Source of the DNA: Haladaptatus pallidirubidus
GTDB lineage: Archaea > Halobacteriota > Halobacteria > Halobacteriales > Haladaptataceae
DNA length: 64,000 bases
Assembly (NCBI RefSeq): GCF_020700235.1
Contig: NZ_CP085301.1
Location: forward strand, 1,736,001 to 1,800,000
Reading direction: 5' to 3'
Under the pieces are notes generated by a model. The model made no database searches, was not told the origin of the DNA, and was given only the letters and a program-made list of their open reading frames with translations. Position 1 is the first letter of the stretch. Each line of letters opens with the position of its first letter. The translations under genes were made by a program, and so were the position numbers. Shown piece after piece: positions 32,743 through 41,029 of the stretch.

Positions 32743-33021
32743 TCAGTACTGTTCTCGTTCTAACTCCTCCAGATGGCGTCGGATTCGCTCGAACTTCGAG
32801 ATGTCCACGAAAGCGTACTCGGCACCGCCGAAAAAAGAATCGGGAATTTCGGAGTCCGTTAAGAGCAGTTCGGGATCCGCATCGACGTGGTTCACCTTCT
32901 GAAAGGGAATGACGCGAGCGAGCGGTGGGTCATCGTTAAGGCAGACCACGGCGTTTTCTTGCACGAGTACGGCGTCGTACTCCTGTGCCTCGTATTCGTC
33001 CACTGCGAAAACTGTCGGCAT
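32743..33021 (-). CDS. Small conserved haloarchaeal protein
   Basis: 92 residues, soluble and acidic. The sequence is conserved-looking throughout (VFAVDEYEAQEYDAVLVQEN, CLNDDPPLARVIPFQKVNHV, GAEYAFVDISKFERIRRHL) but I do not recognise a functional domain. It is divergent from the next small gene, with only 29 nt between the two starts, so the two share one promoter region and may be co-regulated. Confidence 0.65.
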   Translation of the reverse strand: MPTVFAVDEYEAQEYDAVLVQENAVVCLNDDPPLARVIPFQKVNHVDADPELLLTDSEIPDSFFGGAEYAFVDISKFERIRRHLEELEREQY

Positions 33022-33050
33022 AGGTAGTTCGACGCGGAGTACGATATTAA

Positions 33051-33335
33051 ATGGACGCGACGGAACTCGACCGACGACTGCGTGAGGAGTTCGACCCGCC
33101 CGAGGGAGCGCGGCGGGTGGTCGTTCGAGAGGCGCGCGACCTCGTCGATTCGGGCGACTACCGGGCGGACGCGGGCGTCGAACTGACCGCCGAGGCGATC
33201 ATCTCGAACCTGAGCGACGCCCCGAAAGAACAATCGCTTCCCGAAAAGTGGAACTGGTGGATGGGGTCGTTGGGAATCGCATACGGCGGCTACACGGAAT
33301 TTCTCATCGTTCGGTGGGAACGGACGAACCGATAA
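33051..33335 (+). CDS. Small conserved haloarchaeal protein
   Basis: 94 residues. A helical N-terminal half (ATELDRRLREEFDPPEGARR, VVVREARDLVDSG) precedes a conserved Trp-rich region (LPEKWNWWMGSLGIAYGGY) that may form a short membrane-associated or protein-binding helix. No named family is recognised. It is divergent from the 92-residue protein gene. Confidence 0.65.
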   Translation: MDATELDRRLREEFDPPEGARRVVVREARDLVDSGDYRADAGVELTAEAIISNLSDAPKEQSLPEKWNWWMGSLGIAYGGYTEFLIVRWERTNR

Positions 33336-33348
33336 ACGACACGATAAA

Positions 33349-34092
33349 TTAGGAGGGGAGCTGCCCGGTCATCATCAGATACGCCAGTCCGAACTGGAGG
33401 GCGTTGAACGCCCCGTGAATCAAGGCTGGAACGACGAGGTTTCTGGTGTATTCGTAGGCTGCCCCGAGAATCGGCGAGAGAACGAAGAGGATACCGAGAT
33501 AAACGATGATACCGGTATCTTGACCCTGCAGTGAAAAGACGTGAACGAACGCGAAGATGAGACTCGCCAGCGCGATGGCGGGCCAGCGACCGAACGATTC
33601 ACGGAGTCGTTCCTGAACGACTCCGCGATAGAGCAGTTCCTCACCCGGGCCGATGAGCAGGAACGAGAGCGGAATCAGGAGAAGAAAGACCCGCGGGTCT
33701 TGTTCCCCGAGCGTGGCGATTTCGTTCTGCGCCGACTGGATGCCGAACGTTGTGAGGACGACCGACACCGCGATGAGGCCGCCGTAGAAGACGACGAAGC
33801 CACCGACGGTCCAACCGAAATCGTTGAGATTCGGAACGCGAACCTTGATGTAGTCGAACCCTCTACCGGTGTATCGCAGATACGCTAGCGCGAACAGGCC
33901 GAAGGCGACGCCCTGCCCCATGACTATCGAAACGGCCACCGTGAGCGAGGGGCGGTCGAGAACCGGAACACCGAGCGCGAGGAGCGCGCCCGCGGCGAGT
34001 AAGACGAGGATGACTGCGAACGCATAGCCACCGAATCCGAGGCCGACGGCGGCGAACAGTGCCCGTGAACGTCGATTCCACAGCTCCATCAT
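33349..34092 (-). CDS. CPBP family intramembrane glutamic endopeptidase
   Basis: 247 residues with about seven hydrophobic helices. The three conserved motifs of the CPBP (Rce1-like/Abi) family are visible: EELLYRGVVQERL (Glu-Glu and Arg), ASLIFAFVHVFS (His) and VPALIHGAFNALQFG (His-x3-Asn). These residues form the active site of a protease cutting inside or near the membrane. Its start overlaps the stop of the epimerase gene by 4 nt, so the two are translationally coupled on the minus strand. Confidence 0.87.
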   Translation of the reverse strand: MMELWNRRSRALFAAVGLGFGGYAFAVILVLLAAGALLALGVPVLDRPSLTVAVSIVMGQGVAFGLFALAYLRYTGRGFDYIKVRVPNLNDFGWTVGGFVVFYGGLIAVSVVLTTFGIQSAQNEIATLGEQDPRVFLLLIPLSFLLIGPGEELLYRGVVQERLRESFGRWPAIALASLIFAFVHVFSLQGQDTGIIVYLGILFVLSPILGAAYEYTRNLVVPALIHGAFNALQFGLAYLMMTGQLPS

Positions 34093-35054
34093 CGTGCCCC
34101 CTCAAACCACGCGACGGTTCGACGGATACCGTCCTCGTAATCGGTTCGCGGTTCGAATCCGACCGCTTCGCGAATCACATCCCCGGTCATCGTCGTGTCG
34201 TGCGTGAAGACGTGGAGGATTTCGCGAACGACCTCGACTCGCTCGCTGAACAGGGCGCCGCCCCGAAGCATCCACGCCGGGAGTCCTCTGATTCGTCCGT
34301 TCGTTTCAGCCATATCGTAGACGTTTCGGGTGAAGGCGTTAACCGTCGTCGGTTCCGTTCCGACCGTGAATCGGCGGCCGTCCCGCGAGTCCGCCGATTG
34401 GTCGCCGGGTGAATCGGCCACGGAAGTCAACGCGCGGGCCGCGTCCTCGATGAAGACGAATTCGTGAGGCACGTCCACAGGTGCGGGAAAAAGGACGTTT
34501 TTCCCCGCGATGGGTCGGTCGAACAGCGGACGCACGAGGTCGTTGGTCACGCCAGGGCCGTAGAAATCCGGCAGATGAACAACCGTCGTGGGAAACGGCG
34601 CACGAGACAGTGCGGCGTCGGCTTCGGCTTTAATTCTCGCCACGCGAGACGGCGGATCGATGGTCGTCTCGGGCGAAATCGGTGGTTTCCCTGACCTGGG
34701 TTCTTGAATCTCAAATACCCACGTATTGCCGGGATACACGACGTGCGTGTGGGAATCTCCAATTACGGCGACTAGGAGACGCGCCGATTCGAGGGTGTGA
34801 TAGTAGTTCATGAGCGGGAAGTTAATGCAGTGAAAAACCACGTCCACGTTTCGTACCGCTCGACGAACGTTGAACGGGATGAGGATGTTCCCCCGGACGA
34901 TTTCGATGCGAGGATTCGGAAATCGCTCGCGAAAGCGTCGTTTGCTCCGGACGAAAACGCGGATTCGGTCGTCCGGGTTCGATTCGAGCAGTCGTTCGAC
35001 GACGGCGCCCCCCAATGCACCGGTCGCCCCTGTGACGAGATATCGTACCCCCAT
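34089..35054 (-). CDS. NAD-dependent epimerase/dehydratase family protein
   Basis: 321 residues of the extended SDR fold. The NAD-binding motif is TGATGALGGAVVERLL (residues 8-23), followed by VRGNI and VFHCINFPLMNYYHT. The active-site region has VVYPGNTWVFE and RVARIKAEAD, where an Arg/Ile replaces the usual YxxxK tyrosine, so it may not be a classical epimerase. HLPDFYGPGV and FVFIEDAARAL are typical later blocks. The upstream 180 nt to 35233 contains no other gene. It is coupled to the CPBP protease gene. Confidence 0.8.
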   Translation of the reverse strand: MGVRYLVTGATGALGGAVVERLLESNPDDRIRVFVRSKRRFRERFPNPRIEIVRGNILIPFNVRRAVRNVDVVFHCINFPLMNYYHTLESARLLVAVIGDSHTHVVYPGNTWVFEIQEPRSGKPPISPETTIDPPSRVARIKAEADAALSRAPFPTTVVHLPDFYGPGVTNDLVRPLFDRPIAGKNVLFPAPVDVPHEFVFIEDAARALTSVADSPGDQSADSRDGRRFTVGTEPTTVNAFTRNVYDMAETNGRIRGLPAWMLRGGALFSERVEVVREILHVFTHDTTMTGDVIREAVGFEPRTDYEDGIRRTVAWFEGAR

Positions 35055-35233
35055 TCAACTCTCCGGGGTACGATTCGGGTTCGAGGGTAGTGACCTTTGT
35101 GTAAGTAATTTGTTATTTTTGGATGGGGCTTTTCGATTCTGCGACAACGAACGCTCAAATCGGTATTTTAGTCACCAAAAATTCGTTCTAAATGTAAATC
35201 GAAACGACTCGTTACATTTTTCGAAGCGATTCG

Positions 35234-35914
35234 CTACAGCCGACGGACGAGACTCGAAAGTGCGTCCGAACCGCCGCGCAGAATCGGCGTTCCGTGCCCC
35301 ATACAGAGCACGTCGATGGCCGGAACCAATCCGGCAAATCGGCGGATGCTCCGCCGCATCTCGCGGGTGTCGTAGGAATCCCACCACTTCGGCGGCGTTA
35401 GCGCACCGTCGCGTTCCCAGACGAGGTCGCCGACCAAGCCGACGCCGAGGCCGTCGTGAACGTAGGCGGTGTGGCCCGGATTGTGGCCGGGCGTGTGGTA
35501 GGCCGTGAACGCGCCGAGCTGCGCGCCGTCTTCCAATGGCAGTATTTCGAACCGTTCCGGAATCGGAACGAGTACGCGGGCAAGGCGGTGAAACGCTCCC
35601 TTGTGGTGAAAGAACGGCGGGTCGTAGACCCCCGACAGCAGGTCGGCATCTCGCTGACCGACGAACACCGGCGCGTCGAGGTCGGGGAGGTTTCGAAGGC
35701 CGCCGACGTGGTCGATGTCGTAGTGAGTGACCAGTACGCGGTCGATATTTGCGACTTCGTAGCCCGCGTCGCGGAGTTCACGGCGCACGCCGAACCACGG
35801 CAGACCCGCATCCACGAGCGTCACCCCGCCGTCGTCCACGAGAAAGGCGTTCGCACCGAAGAGGGGGAAGCCGAGTTCGAGCAACCAGACCCCCGTCGCG
35901 AGTTCCTTCGCCAT
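35234..35914 (-). CDS. MBL-fold metallo-hydrolase
   Basis: 226 residues. The metallo-beta-lactamase metal motif is THYDIDHVGG (HxxxDH with Tyr/Asp spacing), the next metal histidine is in TPGHNPGHTAYVHD, the bridging Asp in GLVGDLVW, and the last His in VLCMGHGTPI. This is a glyoxalase-II-like hydrolase with two metal sites; substrates range from thioesters to lactones. It has its own promoter region and no operon partner. Confidence 0.88.
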   Translation of the reverse strand: MAKELATGVWLLELGFPLFGANAFLVDDGGVTLVDAGLPWFGVRRELRDAGYEVANIDRVLVTHYDIDHVGGLRNLPDLDAPVFVGQRDADLLSGVYDPPFFHHKGAFHRLARVLVPIPERFEILPLEDGAQLGAFTAYHTPGHNPGHTAYVHDGLGVGLVGDLVWERDGALTPPKWWDSYDTREMRRSIRRFAGLVPAIDVLCMGHGTPILRGGSDALSSLVRRL

Positions 35915-35994
35915 ACGTCGGATACGGCGGAGGGAAACTTAACACCTGAAGTCGGAATCGCAGGAAGCACCTCAAAGCGTTGTGCTAAATCGAC

Positions 35995-37101
35995 TTAGGG
36001 CGTCCACCGGAGGATTCTATCGTCTTCGTCCGCTGGCGACCCCCGTCCGTCTCGGTTGCTTGTAGCGAAGTAAAGACCGTCAGGGCCGGTGATGACGCTT
36101 CGAAGGCGACCGAACTCGCCCTCGAACAATCGTTCGTCGGACTCGACGGTTCGCCCGTCGGAACCGAACGTAACTCGATGCAGGTGTTCGCCCGCGAGCG
36201 TTCCGAAGTAGAACGCACCGTCGTAAAACGCGGCGCTCGCGGGAGCGATGGTCGGGGTGTACGACGCGAGTGGGTCGGTGAACGCCGGGTCGTCGCTTTC
36301 GCCAGTGACGACTGGCCAGCCGTAGTTGTTCCCCGCTTCGATACGGTTTATTTCGTCATCCGTGTCGGGGCCGTGTTCGGTGCCGTACAGGACTCCGGTT
36401 TCCTGATGGAACGCGAGTCCTTCGGGGTTGCGGTGGCCGTAGCTCAACACCGCTCGCTCGCAGTCGGGAACCGACCCGTCGGCTTCGAGTCGTAGAATCG
36501 AGCCGTGAAGCGTCTCCGGGTTCTGGGCCATCTCTGGTTCGTCGGCGTCGCCGACCGTCGCGTAGAGATAGCCGTCCGGCCCGAAGGCGAGACGCCCGCC
36601 CGTGTGTCGCTGTGCGCCGGGAATACCGTCAAAGATCACGGCTTCGCGTTCGAGTTCGCCGTCAGCGAGACGGTAGCGCAGTATACGCTGTGAAATACCA
36701 CCGTCTTCGTGCGTTTGGAAGAGATACACGGACGGCGTGGTCGGGAACTCCGGATGGAGCGCGAGTCCGAGCAACCCCCCTTCACCGACGACGTTCGTGT
36801 CGTCGATTTCGGCGAGGATTTCGACGCCGTCGGAGCTGAGTCGATTGACTCGGCCGGTTCGCTCGGTGAAATAAAACGTCCCGTCGGGAGCGAAGTCGGT
36901 TCCCCACGGAACTTCGAGGTCGGTAGCGACAGCCTCGACTGCGGATGTTTGCTGGGCGAACTGACTGTCTCCTTTATTTGAGAGGGAAGTTCGGGAAGTC
37001 GATTTAGGGTGTCCTTGGGAGGTCGTGTCACCGGTTACGACACCGACCGAAAGGAGGACACCCGCGCTGGCGAGAACTTGACGTCTGGTATTGTTTGGCA
37101 C
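35995..37101 (-). CDS. Tat-exported PQQ-type sugar (glucose/sorbosone) dehydrogenase
   Basis: 368 residues. The N-terminus is a twin-arginine signal (TRRQVLASAGVLLSVGVVTG). The six-bladed beta-propeller domain runs from about residue 50 to the end: LEVPWGTDFAPDGTFYFTER, GEGGLLGLALHPEF, RHTGGRLAFGPDGYLYATVGD, YGHRNPEGLAFH, EHGPDTDDEINRIEAGNNYG and GPDGLYFATSNRDG. The catalytic His of the family is in the RHTGG block. The enzyme would oxidise aldoses outside the cell using PQQ. No PQQ synthesis gene is in the window. Confidence 0.87.
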   Translation of the reverse strand: MPNNTRRQVLASAGVLLSVGVVTGDTTSQGHPKSTSRTSLSNKGDSQFAQQTSAVEAVATDLEVPWGTDFAPDGTFYFTERTGRVNRLSSDGVEILAEIDDTNVVGEGGLLGLALHPEFPTTPSVYLFQTHEDGGISQRILRYRLADGELEREAVIFDGIPGAQRHTGGRLAFGPDGYLYATVGDADEPEMAQNPETLHGSILRLEADGSVPDCERAVLSYGHRNPEGLAFHQETGVLYGTEHGPDTDDEINRIEAGNNYGWPVVTGESDDPAFTDPLASYTPTIAPASAAFYDGAFYFGTLAGEHLHRVTFGSDGRTVESDERLFEGEFGRLRSVITGPDGLYFATSNRDGRGSPADEDDRILRWTP

Positions 37102-37124
37102 GAAGAGAATTAATACGGCTAGTC

Positions 37125-37134
37125 GGAATTAAAT
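37125..37134 (-). promoter_or_regulatory. TATA box for the sugar dehydrogenase gene
   Basis: On the minus strand ATTTAATTCC lies about 28 nt before the ATG at 37101, giving a leaderless start. Confidence 0.5.
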
Positions 37135-37247
37135 TTTTGGCCATTAATTTTTACTTCTATTTATGGATATTATGTCGAACGAGAAAAGGGATTCCCCCTG
37201 CCCAACCCGCGCAATCCTCTTCCGTGAAACCCACCTACGCTGTGCGC

Positions 37248-37724
37248 ATGGAACCGATTCAGCTCGATGACGTTGATAGGGGAATACTGCACGCGCTTCA
37301 AAACGATGCGAGGAAGAGTACCGCCGCGGGAATGGGAGAGAAAGTCGGCGTGTCGGCAAGCACCGTCCGAAATCGCATCGAGCGGTTGGAGGAGGTGGGA
37401 GTCATCCGGGGGTACAATCCGGACATCGACTACGAGATAGCGAACTTCCAGTTGCACGTTCTCATCGTCTGTCGCGCACCTCCCGACGAACGTTCGGCGC
37501 TCGCCGACGAGGTGATGGGAATCGATGGCGTCGTCACCATCAGAGAACTGCTGACCGGAACGGAGAACATACACATCGAAGCGGTGGCCGTGGACTCCGG
37601 CACGGTGGATTCTATCAGCGAGCAGGTGCACGATCTGGGGTTGGACATCGTAAGCACCAACATCGTGAAAACCGAACGCGTACAACCGTTCGACCACTTC
37701 GGAAAAGATGTGACGGAGGGGTGA
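37248..37724 (+). CDS. Lrp/AsnC family transcriptional regulator
   Basis: 158 residues from the ATG at 37248; the frame is open upstream to 37095 but that part is hydrophobic and unlike the family. An N-terminal helix-turn-helix (VDRGILHALQNDARKSTAAG, VGVSASTVRNRIERLEEVGVI) is followed by a RAM-like ligand domain (LHVLIVCRAPPDERSALADE, DGVVTIRELLTGTENIHIEA). Lrp-type proteins sense amino acids or related metabolites as oligomers. It is divergent from the sugar dehydrogenase gene, a possible target. Confidence 0.85.
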   Translation: MEPIQLDDVDRGILHALQNDARKSTAAGMGEKVGVSASTVRNRIERLEEVGVIRGYNPDIDYEIANFQLHVLIVCRAPPDERSALADEVMGIDGVVTIRELLTGTENIHIEAVAVDSGTVDSISEQVHDLGLDIVSTNIVKTERVQPFDHFGKDVTEG

Positions 37725-37911
37725 CCGTCTTCGAAAATGCACCCGTGCAACCGGATGTGTCGCACGTCGAACAGCCAGCAAAAACGGAACGGGTCGGCGG
37801 CGACGAGTTACGGAAAATTGGTACAGCATCGTCCGATGGGTGTTGTATCCGCAGGACCCATAGTGGGGATTCCGCAACGAGCTTTTGCTGATAGGGGTCG
37901 TTAGTACACCT

Positions 37912-38301
37912 ATGGTTGCGCATTCCCGAAATGGAAGTCAGACGAACAAACCACCCGACGAGCTATCGATGACCACGGCGTTGAATCTTCTCACTGAGCA
38001 ACGCCGTCGTCTGGTCATCGACTCCTTGCTGGAAAACGAACAGACGCTCGCACTAGCGGATTTAGCCAAGGAAGTTACGGTACGCGAAAACGGCACTTCG
38101 ATGCCGAAAGTTGACGAGGACGAAGTACTGCGAATCTACTCGAGCCTCTATCACAATCATATTCCGCGGTTAGCGGACGCTGGGGTTGTGAAGTTCGAAC
38201 GGGAGCGAGAATTGGTGGGGTTGGGGAAAAATTCCGAGCGAATGACGGACGCTCTGTCCGCCGTTTCGGATGGCGAACTGAAAAATGGAGAGTCGGCGTA
38301 A
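37912..38301 (+). CDS. DUF7344-like haloarchaeal winged-helix protein
   Basis: 129 residues. The core (ALNLLTEQRRRLVIDSLLEN, LALADLAKEVTVRENG, VLRIYSSLYHNHIPRLADAGVVKF) is a winged helix of the type found in many haloarchaeal DUF7344 proteins, probably a DNA-binding regulator. The ATG at 37912 is preferred over 37885 because the family is short at the N-terminus. It is followed by a 130-nt non-coding stretch and a convergent gene. Confidence 0.75.
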   Translation: MVAHSRNGSQTNKPPDELSMTTALNLLTEQRRRLVIDSLLENEQTLALADLAKEVTVRENGTSMPKVDEDEVLRIYSSLYHNHIPRLADAGVVKFERERELVGLGKNSERMTDALSAVSDGELKNGESA

Positions 38302-38431
38302 CGCTGAGGTGAATTAGAAGAATTTCCTGACGAAAAGTTGTTTGAGACGAGAGCGAAGCCTGTTGTAACTGATACTTACCGGAATCGGTCACACACATAT
38401 ACACATAGTCGCACCCGTCCAGACGACCGAA

Positions 38432-38872
38432 CTACTTGAGTTCGGCCGAAACCACGGTTTCCGGGTCGCTCGCGCCGCGAACGTACCGAGTGCGACCGTT
38501 ACGGATTACGTCGAATACGCGAAACGAAATCACTAATCGACCTGCCGAAACCGTCGCCCGAAGAACCGGCCCGCGACTGGTCAGGGCGACGTATGGCGGC
38601 GCGGGAACCGGTTTGGCTTGCATCGAGAACTCGGCGGCGGATACCGCCCCGGAGAGAATCGTCGGGAACGTCGCTACGATTCCAACCTTGCGGAGTTCGC
38701 GCGAAAACGGTTTTACGACCATCTTCGGGTCGGTTGTCGCACTCGTTTGGTCGGGAGTCACCTCGTCGTTCCACGACTCGGCGACCCGATCCGCACAGCG
38801 GAGGAGAAACGTGACAGTTTCCGCGTGCTCCGCGAGGATGTATTTTCGGACGGCAATTTCCGGGTCGACCAT
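38432..38872 (-). CDS. Conserved haloarchaeal protein (DUF7988-like)
   Basis: 146 residues from the ATG at 38872; an open frame continues upstream but reaches into the divergent promoter region. The protein has a helical first half (EIAVRKYILAEHAETVTFLL, CADRVAESWNDE) and a strand-rich second half (PPYVALTSRGPVLRATVSAG, LVISFRVFDV). It has no signal or membrane helix. The family name is from memory, and the function is unknown. It is divergent from the Spo0M-like gene. Confidence 0.65.
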   Translation of the reverse strand: MVDPEIAVRKYILAEHAETVTFLLRCADRVAESWNDEVTPDQTSATTDPKMVVKPFSRELRKVGIVATFPTILSGAVSAAEFSMQAKPVPAPPYVALTSRGPVLRATVSAGRLVISFRVFDVIRNGRTRYVRGASDPETVVSAELK

Positions 38873-38935
38873 TGTTCGAGAACGCGCCACAGGAGTACAA
38901 AGCCGTGTCGGACGATAGCTATCTGCATCAGGAAA

Positions 38936-38944
38936 ACTTATACC
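38936..38944 (+). promoter_or_regulatory. TATA box for the Spo0M-like gene
   Basis: ACTTATACC lies about 29 nt before the ATG at 38970, compatible with a leaderless transcript. Confidence 0.55.
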
Positions 38945-38969
38945 GAAAATAGACAGAAATGCCGATGTA

Positions 38970-39620
38970 ATGAAACGAATTCTCTCCCGCGTTGGAGTCG
39001 GTTCCGCTCGCGTCGATACGGTCCTCCCCAAAACGACGCTCACCGCCGGTGAGTCGGTCGAAGCCGAAGTCCACGTTGAAGGCGGCTCGGCGGAACAGGA
39101 AGTCGATGCGATCTACTTCGCCCTGCTGACTCGGTACAAAACCGACGACAGCACTCGAACCGGCGTCATCGACAAGTTCCAAGTCGCCGACCCGTTCACC
39201 ATCGGCCCGGACGAGGAAAAGACCTTTCCGATTACCATCGACGTGCCCGTCGATACCCCTGTGACGGTCGGTCGGACGAACGTCTGGCTCGAAACCGGTC
39301 TCGACATCGACTGGGCGGTTGACCCCGACGACGAAGACCCGGTGCAAATCGAACCGGGGCCACAGCTTTCGACGTTCCTCGACGCGCTCGATTTGCTCGG
39401 CTTCACGCTCCGAACCGCCGAGTGCGAGAAGGCGCCGGGAAGCATTTTCTCGGGCGCGTTCGTTCAGGAGCTGGAGTTCGTTTCCCGCTCTGGCCCGTTT
39501 TCCGGCAAACTCGATGAACTCGAAGTCGTTCCGACGGAAACCGAGGGTAGGCTCGAAGTGAAACTAGAAATCGACCGTCGCGGCGGCCTCCTCTCCGAAA
39601 TGGCGGACATGGACGAGTGA
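38970..39620 (+). CDS. Sporulation-control protein Spo0M family (arrestin-like fold)
   Basis: 216 residues. The N-terminus KRILSRVGVGSARVDTVLPK and the VEAEVHVEGGSAEQEVDAIY block are the Spo0M signature; the protein consists of two arrestin-like beta-sandwiches (about 5-130 and 135-216), with DVPVDTPVTVGRTNVWLETGLDIDWAVDPDD bridging them. In Bacillus the family affects sporulation and cytoskeletal interactions; haloarchaea do not sporulate, so the role here is unknown. A small thioredoxin-fold gene follows 117 nt later. Confidence 0.87.
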   Translation: MKRILSRVGVGSARVDTVLPKTTLTAGESVEAEVHVEGGSAEQEVDAIYFALLTRYKTDDSTRTGVIDKFQVADPFTIGPDEEKTFPITIDVPVDTPVTVGRTNVWLETGLDIDWAVDPDDEDPVQIEPGPQLSTFLDALDLLGFTLRTAECEKAPGSIFSGAFVQELEFVSRSGPFSGKLDELEVVPTETEGRLEVKLEIDRRGGLLSEMADMDE

Positions 39621-39737
39621 TGGACACAGCTTTCGTTCACGAACGAGAGCGCGAGTCGGATGGAATCGAAACTCTGCACCGAAATCGAGCGACACGCCTG
39701 AGTCGCTCGATTTCGTATCACTCCAGATTCGCCGAAA

Positions 39738-40151
39738 ATGACCGCCAACGGAGGAAACGGCGGCGGCAGTCTCGAAAACGAACGCGACAAGTGCGGTCGC
39801 TCCGTCCCTGCGAGCGTGAGCGATAACCCCGAAAAACCGCTTCGAGTGGAAAACGCCGACAAACTCCACGAGGTTATCGCCGCCCACGGCCTCGTGCTGG
39901 TCGATTGTTATACGAACGGCTGTACCCTCTGTCAGGCCATCGAACCGGTGGTCGGCAACGTGGCCCGCGCGACCGACGCGACGGTCGTGATGGTCAACCC
40001 TGGAAACGACCTCTCGCTGGTGGAAAGATACAATATACGGAGCGTTCCGACGCTCCTTCTGTTCGAGGATGGCAACCTCGTCGGGCGGATGGCCGACGGC
40101 TTTCGGGGAACCGACGCAGTGGTTGCGTTCGTAGAAGAAACCGCGAGCTGA
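39738..40151 (+). CDS. Thioredoxin family protein
   Basis: 137 residues. A polar, Gly/Asn-rich N-terminal extension of about 40 residues precedes a thioredoxin fold. The active site is YTNGCTLCQAIEP, with CTLC instead of the usual CGPC, and the cis-proline is in IRSVPTLLLFEDG. It should carry out thiol-disulfide exchange in the cytoplasm. The start could be shorter. It lies upstream of tatA but has a separate promoter. Confidence 0.83.
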   Translation: MTANGGNGGGSLENERDKCGRSVPASVSDNPEKPLRVENADKLHEVIAAHGLVLVDCYTNGCTLCQAIEPVVGNVARATDATVVMVNPGNDLSLVERYNIRSVPTLLLFEDGNLVGRMADGFRGTDAVVAFVEETAS

Positions 40152-40210
40152 ATACCCGATTTCCCGCGCCCGCCAATATGTGTGTTATTATCTAACGTAG
40201 GCAAAAAGCC

Positions 40211-40220
40211 TATAAATAAC
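40211..40220 (+). promoter_or_regulatory. TATA box for tatA
   Basis: TATAAATAAC is centred 27-28 nt before the ATG at 40243, a canonical haloarchaeal promoter. Confidence 0.65.
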
Positions 40221-40242
40221 CGCACGTGATTGTTTATCACAG

Positions 40243-40494
40243 ATGGTAGTTGAAACGATTCCGCTGTTCGGGCCGATTCCCGGTGGGATGGAGCTCGCGG
40301 TGATTCTGCTCATCGCAGTCCTCCTATTCGGTGCTAACAAGATTCCAAAACTCGCACGCTCGACGGGCGAAGCGATGGGTGAGTTCAAGAAAGGGCGACA
40401 GGAAGTCGAAACCGAACTCCGCGAGATGCAGGAGTCCGACACGACGACCGAGACGAAAAACGACACGGCTGTCGAAGCGGACGCGGACGTTTAA
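40243..40494 (+). CDS. tatA: Twin-arginine translocase subunit TatA
   Basis: 83 residues. One hydrophobic helix (about residues 15-30, MELAVILLIAVLLFGANKIP) is followed by the conserved FG-x4-P hinge and an amphipathic helix (LARSTGEAMGEFKKG), then an acidic tail. This is the TatA/E pattern; the monomer oligomerises into the pore that exports folded proteins. At least six proteins in this window carry Tat signals. No tatC is present here, so the rest of the translocase is elsewhere. Confidence 0.9.
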   Translation: MVVETIPLFGPIPGGMELAVILLIAVLLFGANKIPKLARSTGEAMGEFKKGRQEVETELREMQESDTTTETKNDTAVEADADV

Positions 40495-40632
40495 ACGGAT
40501 ACGGGGGGACCGGGAACACCCGGCCCGACGGTGTTTTTCGAGGACGTTCGACGGTGAGTGACGACCGTACGAAGACGGCAACCTCGCCGACCGACCACAA
40601 CGGAAAAGGCACTCACCCGCAAACGGAACAGT

Positions 40633-41028
40633 ATGGCTGACGCCACGACAGAGGCAGACGGCGAGGAATCGAACGGGAGTTCAGCGCAGTCGGGGTCGGG
40701 ACTCAAAATGCTTTTGTTACTCGGATTTTCGTTCATCGCGGGCTATCTCTTCGCGAAGAGTAAGGGCAGCAAGCCAAATCTACACGAGGAACTCGGCGAG
40801 CTGGGACGGAGCGGCGGGCCGATGGAGATAGAAATCGAGGACATGGACAACAGTTCCGCGGCGGACGAAGACGAGGACACGGACGAAGAGTGGGACGTCG
40901 AAGAGGACGAAGCCGAAAAGGAAATCGAAGCCCAGACGGAAGACGAGGAAGAAGACGAAAGCGAAGAGTCGGACAGTTCCGCGGCGGACGAAGATTCGGA
41001 ATCGAACGACACGGACGACGAAGCGTAA
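40633..41028 (+). CDS. Membrane-anchored acidic low-complexity protein
   Basis: 131 residues from the ATG at 40633; the frame is open upstream to 40558 in a basic stretch unlike the rest. After a polar N-terminus there is one membrane helix (LKMLLLLGFSFIAGYLFAKS, about residues 23-42), a short conserved linker (NLHEELGELGRSGGPMEIEI) and a tail of about 65 residues made almost only of Glu, Asp, Ser and Ala. No catalytic domain is seen. It is convergent with the gamma-glutamyltransferase gene, one base apart. Confidence 0.7.
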   Translation: MADATTEADGEESNGSSAQSGSGLKMLLLLGFSFIAGYLFAKSKGSKPNLHEELGELGRSGGPMEIEIEDMDNSSAADEDEDTDEEWDVEEDEAEKEIEAQTEDEEEDESEESDSSAADEDSESNDTDDEA

Positions 41029-41029
41029 C